NCBI GenBank assembly: GCA_903912445.1
Contig: CAIWHP010000030.1
Span: 1 to 57,121, forward strand
Reading direction: 5' to 3'
Length of the DNA: 57,121 bases
Source: an uncultured Lentisphaerota bacterium
GTDB taxonomy: Bacteria; Verrucomicrobiota; Kiritimatiellia; CAIQIC01
The position numbers were made by a program, and so were the translations under genes. Shown here one piece after another: positions 16,668-24,700 of this stretch (the stretch's first letter is position 1; every line of letters begins with the position of its first letter). The notes under the pieces were generated by a model. The model was not told where the DNA came from, searched no databases, and saw nothing but the letters and a program-made list of their open reading frames with translations.

Positions 16668-17447
16668 ATGAATCGATCCGTTTGGCTGACTGTGCTGTTG
16701 CTGGGAGGCAGCTGCCGCGCGGTCACCGCCCCCGAAACCAAGCCGCTGGCTTTTTCCGGCGCCGGCCGGCCGGACGTGGTGACCCAGCTGGCGCCCGGCA
16801 AGGTGCTCAAGCGCACGGCCGCGGGCCCCCACGAGGTGACCTACCACGTCTATGTGCCCACCAGCTTCTCCGCCGCCAAGCCGCCGCCGATCGTGATCGT
16901 CTTCAGCCCCGGCGGCTCCGGCAGCGGGTTGATGGGGCAGGTCAAGGCCTCGGCCGAAAAGGCCGGCTGGCTGGTCGTGGGCTGCGACAAGCTGAAGAAC
17001 AGCATGGAGAAGGACGGCATCAAGATGAAAGAGCAGAACGCCATGGAGGACGAGGTGCTCAACGACATCCTGCTGTCGGTCCCCTGCCAGACCAATCGCC
17101 TCTACCTCGGCGGCATGTCGGGCGGGGCCGAGCGCGCCTACGACATCAGCTCGCGCCGGAAGGAAACCTTCGCGGGCATCCTGGCCTTCGGCGGCTGGCT
17201 GGGCGGCCGGGAAAACCAGAACAAGAAATATTGCAAAGGCATGGCCGTCGCCATGGTGAACGGCGACAATGACAAGAATGCCAACGCGTGGCTCGCCGGC
17301 GACAGCGCCGCCCTGCGCCGCCGCAATGGCCGGACCAAGATCTTCCACTTCCCCGGCGGCCATGTCGTGGCCCCGCCGGATACGATCGACAAGGCCCTCG
17401 CCTGGTTCGAAGAGGATTGGCTCAAGACCGGCTCGAAGCGCAAATGA
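16668..17447 (+). CDS. Secreted alpha/beta hydrolase (esterase/depolymerase-like)
   Basis: A 259-residue exported hydrolase with a short signal peptide (MNRSVWLTVLLLGGSCRA). The alpha/beta fold shows the oxyanion region VIVFSPGGSGSG, the nucleophile elbow GGMSGGAE with Ser151, a candidate acid Asp at 200 or 202 (VNGDNDKN), and His232 in FPGGHVVAPPDT. The pattern is closest to the PHB-depolymerase/Esterase_phd-like group. The substrate is unknown. The preceding ribosome site and short spacing make this start secure. Confidence 0.85.
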   Translation: MNRSVWLTVLLLGGSCRAVTAPETKPLAFSGAGRPDVVTQLAPGKVLKRTAAGPHEVTYHVYVPTSFSAAKPPPIVIVFSPGGSGSGLMGQVKASAEKAGWLVVGCDKLKNSMEKDGIKMKEQNAMEDEVLNDILLSVPCQTNRLYLGGMSGGAERAYDISSRRKETFAGILAFGGWLGGRENQNKKYCKGMAVAMVNGDNDKNANAWLAGDSAALRRRNGRTKIFHFPGGHVVAPPDTIDKALAWFEEDWLKTGSKRK

Positions 17448-17523
17448 GCTGAACCCGCCTGCGCGGAGGGTGGGCCCAAGGGTAAGTCAGGCGGCATGAC
17501 ACGCCGTCCTCCGGCAAAGGGGC

Positions 17524-18921
17524 TTACGGCGCCTTGCCCTGTGCCCCTCCGGGGGCGGGGACGGCCTTGGCACCGCTGTCCTTGCGCACCTTGTTTTTCC
17601 ACTCGTCGCCGGCGACCAGCTGCTGCAGGGTGTGGTGGAGCTCCGTGGCCACGCGGTTCAGGCCCGGCTGCCAGTCGGGCGGCACCATTTGATGCAACGC
17701 CTGCTCCTTGGGATAGAGGTCGAAATGGATGCCGTCGGGCGCAAAGTAGCGATCGCATTCCGGCCCGGCAAACAGGGCCACGAGGTCCAGCAGGGTCACG
17801 CGCTGCCGCTGCGCCACGTCCCGCGTGATGTCCACATAGCGGTCGTGAACCTGCTCGGCCTCGCTCGTGGACCGGGCATACGCCTTGCCGAGCAGCGCTG
17901 CGGTCTGGGCCCGGCGCGGGGCCGTGATGAGCACCGGCACGGCGCCGGCCGCCCGCACGGCCGCCACCAGCCTGGCAAGCGTCTCGCGATAGGCTTCCGG
18001 CGACACACGGAGGGCACGCTGGTCGGCCCCCGGCTTCCACTGCATTGACGGCCGCGCCAGGTTGGAGAGAAACGTGAAAATACGCTTGCTCCGCCACGGG
18101 TTGTACAGCCGGCCCAACCACGGGCTCACCCGGACGGCCAGCTGGGAATGATCCGATTGGAGCGACAGCCAGTGATCGTTCCACCCGAAGAAGATGGTGA
18201 CCACATCCGGCGCGAGCAGCGGCTGCATGCGCTGAAACAGCCGCAGCCCCTGCAGCGAGGAATAGCCGTGCACGCCGAGGTTCAAGGCCTCCCAGCGCTC
18301 TGGCGTGGGCGGCGCGGCCTGTAGCCTTTCGTTCAGATACTGCGGATAGCCCGGCAGGCCTTGCGCGGTGACCGAGCAGCCGAGACAGAGCACCCGCCGC
18401 GTGCCGGGCGCCTTGGCCGGCTCCACTTCGCGGTCCCGGAAACCCAGCCGGTTGACGGGCGCGCCCTGGAACGTGCCGCCCGGTGTAAAGCGCCAGAGCA
18501 GCTCCGGGTCCGGCAGGGTTTGCGCGATGATCTTGCGATTGTATTCATCCTTGCCCTGGAAGACGACGGGCGGCAGGTTCGGCTTGACGCCGGCGAGCGC
18601 CAGGACGGTCTCGAAGGCCGCGATGAAGAAAAAGACCGAGCCCAGCGCAAGGACGATTTTCTGGAAGAGGGGCCGTTCCCACAGGCCCTGCGCCGACGCG
18701 CGCCGTTGCCGGAGCCAGAGCCGCAGCAGCAGCGCGCTGCCCAGCGCGCACGCCGTCGTTTTCCAGCCCACCGGCTCCGTGAGATGCAGCCAGGCGCAGG
18801 GCATGCAGAGCAGGGCAGCAAAAAACAGGACATCCAACAGCACCGCCAGCACGGACCAACGCACTGCTGGCGCAGGGTCAGGCGACGTTCCGGGCGCGTT
18901 CTTCGTTTGTCGGTCGTTCAT
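17524..18921 (-). CDS. Membrane-anchored SGNH/GDSL hydrolase
   Basis: A 465-residue protein. N-terminal hydrophobic segments (about 22-48, 53-69 and 88-111) anchor an SGNH hydrolase domain. Block I is LCLGCSVTAQG with the nucleophile Ser183, a GWNDHW block supplies the Asn, and the C-terminal DGIHFD carries the catalytic Asp and His. SGNH proteins with this layout often add or remove acyl groups on cell-surface glycans, and others act as lipases; the substrate is unclear. A 76-nt gap separates its 3' end from the convergent hydrolase gene. A compact palindrome lies just upstream. Confidence 0.87.
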   Translation of the reverse strand: MNDRQTKNAPGTSPDPAPAVRWSVLAVLLDVLFFAALLCMPCAWLHLTEPVGWKTTACALGSALLLRLWLRQRRASAQGLWERPLFQKIVLALGSVFFFIAAFETVLALAGVKPNLPPVVFQGKDEYNRKIIAQTLPDPELLWRFTPGGTFQGAPVNRLGFRDREVEPAKAPGTRRVLCLGCSVTAQGLPGYPQYLNERLQAAPPTPERWEALNLGVHGYSSLQGLRLFQRMQPLLAPDVVTIFFGWNDHWLSLQSDHSQLAVRVSPWLGRLYNPWRSKRIFTFLSNLARPSMQWKPGADQRALRVSPEAYRETLARLVAAVRAAGAVPVLITAPRRAQTAALLGKAYARSTSEAEQVHDRYVDITRDVAQRQRVTLLDLVALFAGPECDRYFAPDGIHFDLYPKEQALHQMVPPDWQPGLNRVATELHHTLQQLVAGDEWKNKVRKDSGAKAVPAPGGAQGKAP

Positions 18922-18953
18922 GGCGTCAGTTGTTTATGAAAAGTGGATGTCTG

Positions 18954-19012
18954 CTGTAGCGGCGGCCTGTGACCGCCGTCGGCGATCCCGCCCCGCGGGA
19001 TCGCCGCTACAG
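18954..19012. repeat. Nested REP-like palindrome (CTGTAGCGGCG)
   Basis: An outer 11-bp inverted repeat, CTGTAGCGGCG (18954-18964) and CGCCGCTACAG (19002-19012), encloses a perfect inner hairpin GGCGATCCCGC-CCC-GCGGGATCGCC (18981-19005). It lies between two minus-strand genes. Confidence 0.8.
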
Positions 19013-19093
19013 TTCGACGGCGGCTCTCCACCGCTAGCAGCAAAGCTCAGGTCCTGCCTGGCATCAAGATCTTACGCACGAAACCCGCGCCTG

Positions 19094-20467
19094 TCAGACC
19101 GCGTAGGCGGCGCGCATCGGGCGCGTGAGCATCGCGTTCGCCGCGGCATCGTTCACCACTTTCTCGGTGGCGGGATCCCAAAGGAGCTTGGTGCGGCCGA
19201 GGCGGATCGCGATGTTCGCCAGGTGCCCGACGGTGATCGAACGGTGCGAGACCTCCGCCGGCGTGATGGTCGGCTTGCCGTCGTAGATGCAGTCGATAAA
19301 GTTCCGCTCGTGGAGCTTGCTCTTGTAGAGGTGGACCTCGTTGTCGCGGATCTTCTCCTTGCGCAGGTCGGCCGGGTTCATCTCCAGCTTCTCGCGGCTG
19401 ACGAAGAGGCTGCGCCCGTTTTCGCCCTCGACACGCAGCCCGTTCGGATGCGCATTGGAGACGTTGGCGCGGATGCCGCTGGCATAGACGATGTCGAAGT
19501 TGTAGGCCGTCGGCGTGTTGTAGAGCTCCGTCTGCGGCGGCAGGGTCGCCTGGATGTTTTCGAGGGCGACCGGCCCGCTGGCATCCATGCCCAACGCCCA
19601 CTGCATGATGTCGATGTGGTGCGCGCCCCAGTCGGTGATCATCCCGCCGGAGAAGTCCCAGTTGTGCCGCCAGTTGAGCTGGAGCAGCGCGGGAATATAG
19701 GGCTGCTCCGGTGCCGGGCCGAGCCAGAGGTCATAGTTCAGCTCCTTGGGCGGCGTCTCCGGCTTGTTGCGCTTGGCGAGCTGCGACCAGTCGGTGTGGC
19801 CGCCGGGCAGCCCGATCTTGATGCTTTGGATCTTCCCGAGGCGGCCGTTGCGGATGAACTCGGCCGCGGTGCGGAAATACTCCGCGCTGCGCTGCTGGCT
19901 GCCGGTCTGCCACGTCACCCCGGCGCGCACGGTCTCGTCGCTGATCCGGCGGCCCTCGCCCACCGTCAGCGCGAGCGGCTTCTGGCCGTAGATGTGCTTG
20001 CCCTTGCGCGCGGCATAGACCGCGAGGGCGCAGTGCCAGTGGTCGGGCGTCGAGATGTTGATCGCGTCCACGTCCTCGCGCGCGAGCAGCTCGCGGAAAT
20101 CCTCATAGACGCGGCAGCCCTTGAACTTCCCGCCCGCCGCCTGCTGCGCGTAGTGCGCCTCGACGATCTTCTGGCCCACGAGCCGGCCGCCGCGGAGCTC
20201 GGCCGCATAGCTGAAGTTCGGCAGATCGCTGATCGGGTCGGCGATCGCCACGATCTGGACGCGGTCGTCGGCGAGGAAGTTCGGCGTGGTGGAATGCGCG
20301 ATGGTGCCAAAGCCGATCAGCGCGAGGTTGATGCGCCGCGACGGCGGGGGGCGCCGTCCGCGGCCGAGCGTGGAACACGAGGAGACCAGCGACGGCAGCG
20401 CCAGCCCGGCGGCGGCGGCCGCGGACGTCTTCAGAAAGCTGCGGCGATCCAGCGAAACGTTTTTCAT
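19094..20467 (-). CDS. Gfo/Idh/MocA family oxidoreductase, Tat-exported
   Basis: A 457-residue NAD(P)-dependent oxidoreductase. The N-terminus LDRRSFLKTSAAAAAGLALP is a twin-arginine signal, with a possible lipobox at LVSSC. The Rossmann motif is ALIGFGTIAHST. The domain joint reads KHIYGQKPLAL, so the usual catalytic EKP is QKP here. The substrate-binding domain carries GGMITDWGAHHIDIM, the common metal/sugar-site motif of this clade. Such exported enzymes oxidise or reduce sugars in the periplasm, with a tightly bound cofactor presumed. It stands alone. A TTGACG-N17-TTTACT promoter and an AAAGGA ribosome site precede the ATG. Confidence 0.92.
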   Translation of the reverse strand: MKNVSLDRRSFLKTSAAAAAGLALPSLVSSCSTLGRGRRPPPSRRINLALIGFGTIAHSTTPNFLADDRVQIVAIADPISDLPNFSYAAELRGGRLVGQKIVEAHYAQQAAGGKFKGCRVYEDFRELLAREDVDAINISTPDHWHCALAVYAARKGKHIYGQKPLALTVGEGRRISDETVRAGVTWQTGSQQRSAEYFRTAAEFIRNGRLGKIQSIKIGLPGGHTDWSQLAKRNKPETPPKELNYDLWLGPAPEQPYIPALLQLNWRHNWDFSGGMITDWGAHHIDIMQWALGMDASGPVALENIQATLPPQTELYNTPTAYNFDIVYASGIRANVSNAHPNGLRVEGENGRSLFVSREKLEMNPADLRKEKIRDNEVHLYKSKLHERNFIDCIYDGKPTITPAEVSHRSITVGHLANIAIRLGRTKLLWDPATEKVVNDAAANAMLTRPMRAAYAV

Positions 20468-20491
20468 GGCCAGGTCCTTTGGTTGCGAGAG

Positions 20492-20520
20492 AGTAAAAGC
20501 ATTCTCCCCCGCCGCGTCAA
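20492..20520 (-). promoter_or_regulatory. Putative promoter TTGACG-N17-TTTACT for the Gfo/Idh gene
   Basis: On the minus strand, TTGACG (plus 20515-20520) and TTTACT (plus 20492-20497) are separated by 17 nt, about 25 nt before the ATG at 20467. Confidence 0.6.
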
Positions 20521-20836
20521 GGGCAGAGAGCGGGCCAAGAGGTCAGAAGTCAGAGCGCGGAGGTCAGCCCGAGCAGGAGTTCACAGGTTGTACCGCTGCC
20601 GCAAATGCCGGCAGGCAGGGGCGCCGCCCCACCCGACCAACCAACTGGAACAGAGCAGAGCCGTCCCCCGCCAAGACCGAGGAAACAGAAGAAGCTGATC
20701 CACAGATTTCGCAGATGCCACAGATTTTCGGAGGGAACGACCACGGATCACACCGATCACACTGAGAAGAAGCCGCCTGCCCCTCCGTGTAATCAGTGTG
20801 TTCCGTGGTTGTTTTCTTCTCTGCGCCTTCGCCAGC
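20521..20836. repeat. Gene-free stretch with CCACAGATT/ACCACGGATCACAC inverted repeats
   Basis: No credible coding sequence is seen. From about 20698 to 20727 there are two degenerate CCACAGATTT units. At 20736-20767 ACCACGGATCACACCGATC begins an arm whose inverted, imperfect copy lies at about 20782-20817 (AATCAGTGTGTTCCGTGGT). Such arms resemble the repeat at 10417-10486. Confidence 0.55.
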
Positions 20837-20926
20837 CTGATCCAGCTCAAGCCGGAAAGCTGGCGAGAGAAAGACCGCCTCGACGTGGCCGCGCTCCGGA
20901 ACCTGCTAGCCGCCGCAAAACCCTGA
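20837..20926 (+). pseudogene. 3'-end remnant of a nucleotidyltransferase gene
   Basis: Thirty codons ending in TGA at 20924-20926 encode LIQLKPESWREKDRLDVAAL followed by the same last residues as the intact nucleotidyltransferase at 21130-21597. The intact gene reads LILLKQESWREKDRLDVAAL at the matching place. The nucleotide match spans 90 bp with few changes, continuing a few bases past the stop. No 5' part of a second gene is present, so this is a relic or a partial duplication. Confidence 0.85.
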
Positions 20927-20970
20927 CCGCGCACCGCCCGCCAGCTCCAACCGCCTACCGAACCACACCA

Positions 20971-20988
20971 TTTCCCGGCCTTGGAAAA
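20971..20988. repeat. Single TTTCCAAG-type palindrome (degenerate)
   Basis: TTTCCCGGCCTTGGAAAA is a one-unit copy of the dispersed palindrome. Its TTGGAA arm again sits where a -35 box would be for the next ORF. Confidence 0.7.
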
Positions 20989-21008
20989 GCGGGGGTCTGT
21001 GTTATCCT
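20981..21008 (+). promoter_or_regulatory. Putative promoter TTGGAA-N16-TATCCT, leaderless spacing
   Basis: TTGGAA (20981-20986), 16 nt, TATCCT (21003-21008), then exactly 6 nt (GCGGCC) to the ATG at 21015. Confidence 0.5.
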
Positions 21009-21014
21009 GCGGCC

Positions 21015-21191
21015 ATGAACGGCGACGACATGATCCGCAAACAGGTGGGCCGCCCGCGCGGCGAACGCCCGCTCGTGCGGCTCGACCGCCTGAATCGCGG
21101 CCTGCGCAACCTCGGTTTGATGCAACCTAATGAATCCCGACCCGACCACGTTCGAAAAATTGTTGGCCGCGTTGGCCAGCGCGCAGGTTGA
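21015..21191 (+). CDS. Small basic ORF overlapping the nucleotidyltransferase gene
   Basis: A 58-residue Arg-rich ORF beginning MNGDDMIRKQVGRPRGERP. I do not recognise it. It is placed precisely behind a promoter-like sequence, and its last 62 nt overlap the start of the nucleotidyltransferase gene in another frame, so it may be a leader that couples translation, a small partner or antitoxin-like protein, or a chance ORF. No domain, membrane segment or metal site is visible. Confidence 0.35.
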   Translation: MNGDDMIRKQVGRPRGERPLVRLDRLNRGLRNLGLMQPNESRPDHVRKIVGRVGQRAG

Positions 21192-21597
21192 TTTCCTCTG
21201 CGTCGGCGGAGTGGCCTGCTCCCTGTGCGGCTTTGTACGTGCCACGGAAGACGTGGACATCATCGTCGCCCGTCATACCGCCAATCTTGAAAAAATGCTC
21301 GCGGTGCTGCGCGGCTTTGGCGAAGGCGCCGCCCGCGAATTGACCGCCGCTGATTTCACCGACGAGGAAGGTGCGATCCGCGTGGTCGAGGATTTCCCGG
21401 TGGATATCTTCGTCAGAATGCGGGGCCGTGCCTTTGAAGATCTGCTGACGTACCGGCGCTGGCACGACGCGGCTGGTATCCGCATCCCCTATCTCGGACC
21501 GGATGGTTTGATTCTACTCAAGCAGGAAAGCTGGCGCGAAAAAGACCGCCTCGACGTAGCCGCGCTCCGGAACCTGCTAGCCGCCGCAAAACCCTGA
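21130..21597 (+). CDS. DUF6036-like nucleotidyltransferase
   Basis: A 155-residue protein of the nucleotidyltransferase fold. It has the G-G signature in VDFLCVGGVACSLCG and the acidic pair in ATEDVDIIVAR, followed by an EDFPVDIFVRM strand that would give the third carboxylate and a C-terminal ESWREKDRLDVAALRNLLA helix typical of DUF6036 and AbiEii-like proteins. Relatives act as toxins or tRNA-modifying enzymes, but a defence role here is not shown. A partial duplicate of the last 30 codons lies 670 bp upstream in the same orientation. The ATG at 21130 lies inside the preceding small ORF. Confidence 0.8.
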   Translation: MNPDPTTFEKLLAALASAQVDFLCVGGVACSLCGFVRATEDVDIIVARHTANLEKMLAVLRGFGEGAARELTAADFTDEEGAIRVVEDFPVDIFVRMRGRAFEDLLTYRRWHDAAGIRIPYLGPDGLILLKQESWREKDRLDVAALRNLLAAAKP

Positions 21598-21704
21598 CCG
21601 CGTCAAAGCGGTTCATAACCCTGGGTGGATTCTGCCCCGCTTTGCCATGGCCGGGGAAGCCCGGCGGGCGGGTTTCCCGCGACTTGGAAAAGTTCATGCG
21701 CCTG

Positions 21705-24700
21705 CTAACGGCGCCAGCGGCGAACGCGACGGCCATAATAGAAACCAAGCCCCATCAGCATCACCAAGCCGATGGTGCCGGGTTCGGGGATCGTGAGGAA
21801 ACCGCCGCCGGTGAGGTTGTAGGTTTTGCTTTCCAAGGACGGGTTCTGTGCCGGGTCATAGAAGATGGTCCAGGCCGTCGTCAATTGATTGGTTGTGGCG
21901 TCGAACAGGCCGACGTACAAATCCGCGCCGTCCAACGTCAAGCTGGCCCCGGCAGATAAGTTCAATGTGCCGAAGGCGGTTACACCGGAGAGGGCCAACA
22001 GGTGCGCGCCATCGGTAAAGGCCACTTCCGAAGCCTGCAATTTCAAGCCCACCGGATTCGAACTGACGAGGTCGGCATGAAATTCGAAACGATCGCCGAC
22101 CCCGCCTTCCAAGACACCGCTCGGCCCCAGCGTCAGGGTCGCGGCATAGATGTTGGTTGCGGGATCGCTCAGAATGGTGCCATCGTTATAGAGAGCCCCG
22201 AAGTAGGTCACCACCCCGCCGGTGTTTTTGAAGAGGGCGCCGGCCTGGTTGGTGACTGCGCCGAAGAAGTTGGCGGTGGCGTGGCTGACCGTGGTGGTGG
22301 CGGCGTTGAGATAGGCGCCATAGATGTCGGACTGCCCGCCTTGGAACAGCATCTGCCCGTTGTTGATCGTGCGCAGCGGCTTGAAGCTGCCGTAGCCGGT
22401 GACGACGCCGTTGTTGGTGAGCACGCTGCTGGCCATGCTCAAGATGCCACCGAGATTGTTCACGACGCCCGCGTTGTCCAGCGATCTCGCGAGCCGGAGC
22501 GTGGCGCCGCTTTCGATCTCCAGCGCCGCGCCGCTCTGGTTCTGGATGCTGCTGCCGTTGAGCGCGAGCAGCCCGCCGCTGGCGCGTACCGTGCCGCCGG
22601 CGAGGTTGTTGACCGGCGCGCTGATCGCGCCGAAGCCCTCGATGAGGTCGCTGTTGTTGAGCTTGCCGCCGGTGATGTAACCGGCTTGGATGCTGATGGG
22701 GCCGGCATTGGTCCAAGCGCTACCGACGGCCAGTTGTGCGGCGTTGAAGATAAAAAGGTTGCCGACTTGCTCAACCACAGCGTCAACCGACAGTGTCCCC
22801 GCGGGTTGGATCATAAGACCGCCACTATTGGCCAAACCGTGTTGGACTGTGACCGCTTGGTTCTGGGCAACGGTGTAGGCAGATTGGTTGTCGAGCCCAC
22901 CGTTGAAGCTGAACGTGCTGGCCAGAACCTGGAGCACGCCTTGGTTGAGCACGGCGACGCTGGTGCTGGGAATATCGGCGCCCAAGCGCAAGGTGCCGGT
23001 GGGCATGATGCCAAGGGTCCCGCTAAGCAGTTGCACGGCACTCGTGGAAGCGCCCCCGCTGCCTAGGGCCAGCAGCGTGCCTAGGTTCAGCGTACCGCCG
23101 GTCAGTTGCAGGGCGCCGGAGAGTTGGAGCGTGCCGGGGTTGTAGTTGAAGACGCCGCTGGGCTTGATGACGAGGTTACTGGCGGCGAGCGTCCCGCCGC
23201 TAAGCGTCAGCGTGCCGCTGGAGCCGGGGTTGTTGGCCAAATAAACGTTCTGGGCGTATACCACACCGCTGTTGGTGATGGTCAGCGTATTACCCGCGCC
23301 GAAGTTGCCGATGTAAAGATCATTGCGGTTACTCCAGACAGAGCCGGGACCGGTAACAGTGACAGCGTTACCCTGGGCCCCAGCGACGCGACCGATGTTG
23401 CCGATGCTGTTGTTCACGATGCCACTATTGGCAATGGTCAGGCTGTTGCCGGAACCGGCGTAGCCGATGGTAAGATCGCCACTGTTGCTCCAGAGAGAAC
23501 CGGGGCCCGTGACGGTAACAGCGTTGCTCTGACCACGGAAATCGCTGCCGCTGGCGCTGTTGGCATTGAACACGGCACCGCCGTTGGTAATGGTCAGGCT
23601 GTTGCAGGCGCCTATTCCGCCGACAATCAAATCGGCGCGGTTGCTCCAGATGGAGCCGCTCCCGGTGACGGTGACGGCGTTGCTGCTGCTGGAGAAGACG
23701 CCGATTTCGCTGTCACGGGCGACCACGGTTCCGCCGTTGGCAATGGTCAGTTTGTTGCCACCACCCTGCAAGCCGACATAGAGGATGCGGTTGTTGTCCC
23801 AGACCGAGCCGACGCCCGTGACCGTGACGGCGTTGTTGCTGGCGCCGGAGTGAGCGCCGATATAGCCGTCGGCGCCGAGGTACTCGTGGTAGCCGCTGTA
23901 CACTTTGCCGCCGTTGGCGATGGTCAGCGTATTGTCCGCGCCGTTGTGGCCGACCTCGAGGTTAAGGCGGATGTCCCAGACCGAGCCAGCGCCTGTGACG
24001 GTAACCGCATTATTGCTAGCGCTGGAATAGGCGCCGATATCACCGCCGGAGCTGTTGTACACTTTGCCGCCGTTGGCAATGTTCAGCCTGTTGCCGGCAC
24101 CGTAGACGCCGATGACGACTTCGCCACTGTTGCTCCAGACGGAGCCGGCACCCGTGACGGTGGCGGCGTTGTTGCTGGCGCTGGAGTTATAGCCGATATA
24201 GCCATGACTGCTGATCACATCGGCGGCATTGGTGATGAGCAGTTGGTTGCCGCTACTACTATCGCCAATTACGAGATTACCCTGAAAGCTGTGGGTACCA
24301 CCAAGGGCCTTGAAGGTCGCGTTACCACCGGTGTCACCGATAATGAAGTCCGAACCGTTGCTTACTGTGGTGCCTTGGGAGATGAGCGTGCCGCCGTTGA
24401 GGTTGATGACGCTGCGCGAGCCGTTGGTGGCCAGCAGTTGCTGGGCCAGCACGGTGCCACCGGACATGTTCAAGGTGCCTAAGCCCGCGGGACCCACATC
24501 GAGGGCGCCATTCGTGACCGTCAACTGACCACCGGCAATAGTAAGGGCATTGTTGCTGGCGCCGGCGGAAGAACTGATCGTTAGGTCGGTCCCAACCCGC
24601 ACCGCACCCCCGTTGGTAATGGTCAGCGTGTTACCGGCGCCTGTTCTGCCGACAACGAGGTCACCGCGGTTGTCCCAGACGGAGCCGCTGCCCGTGACGG

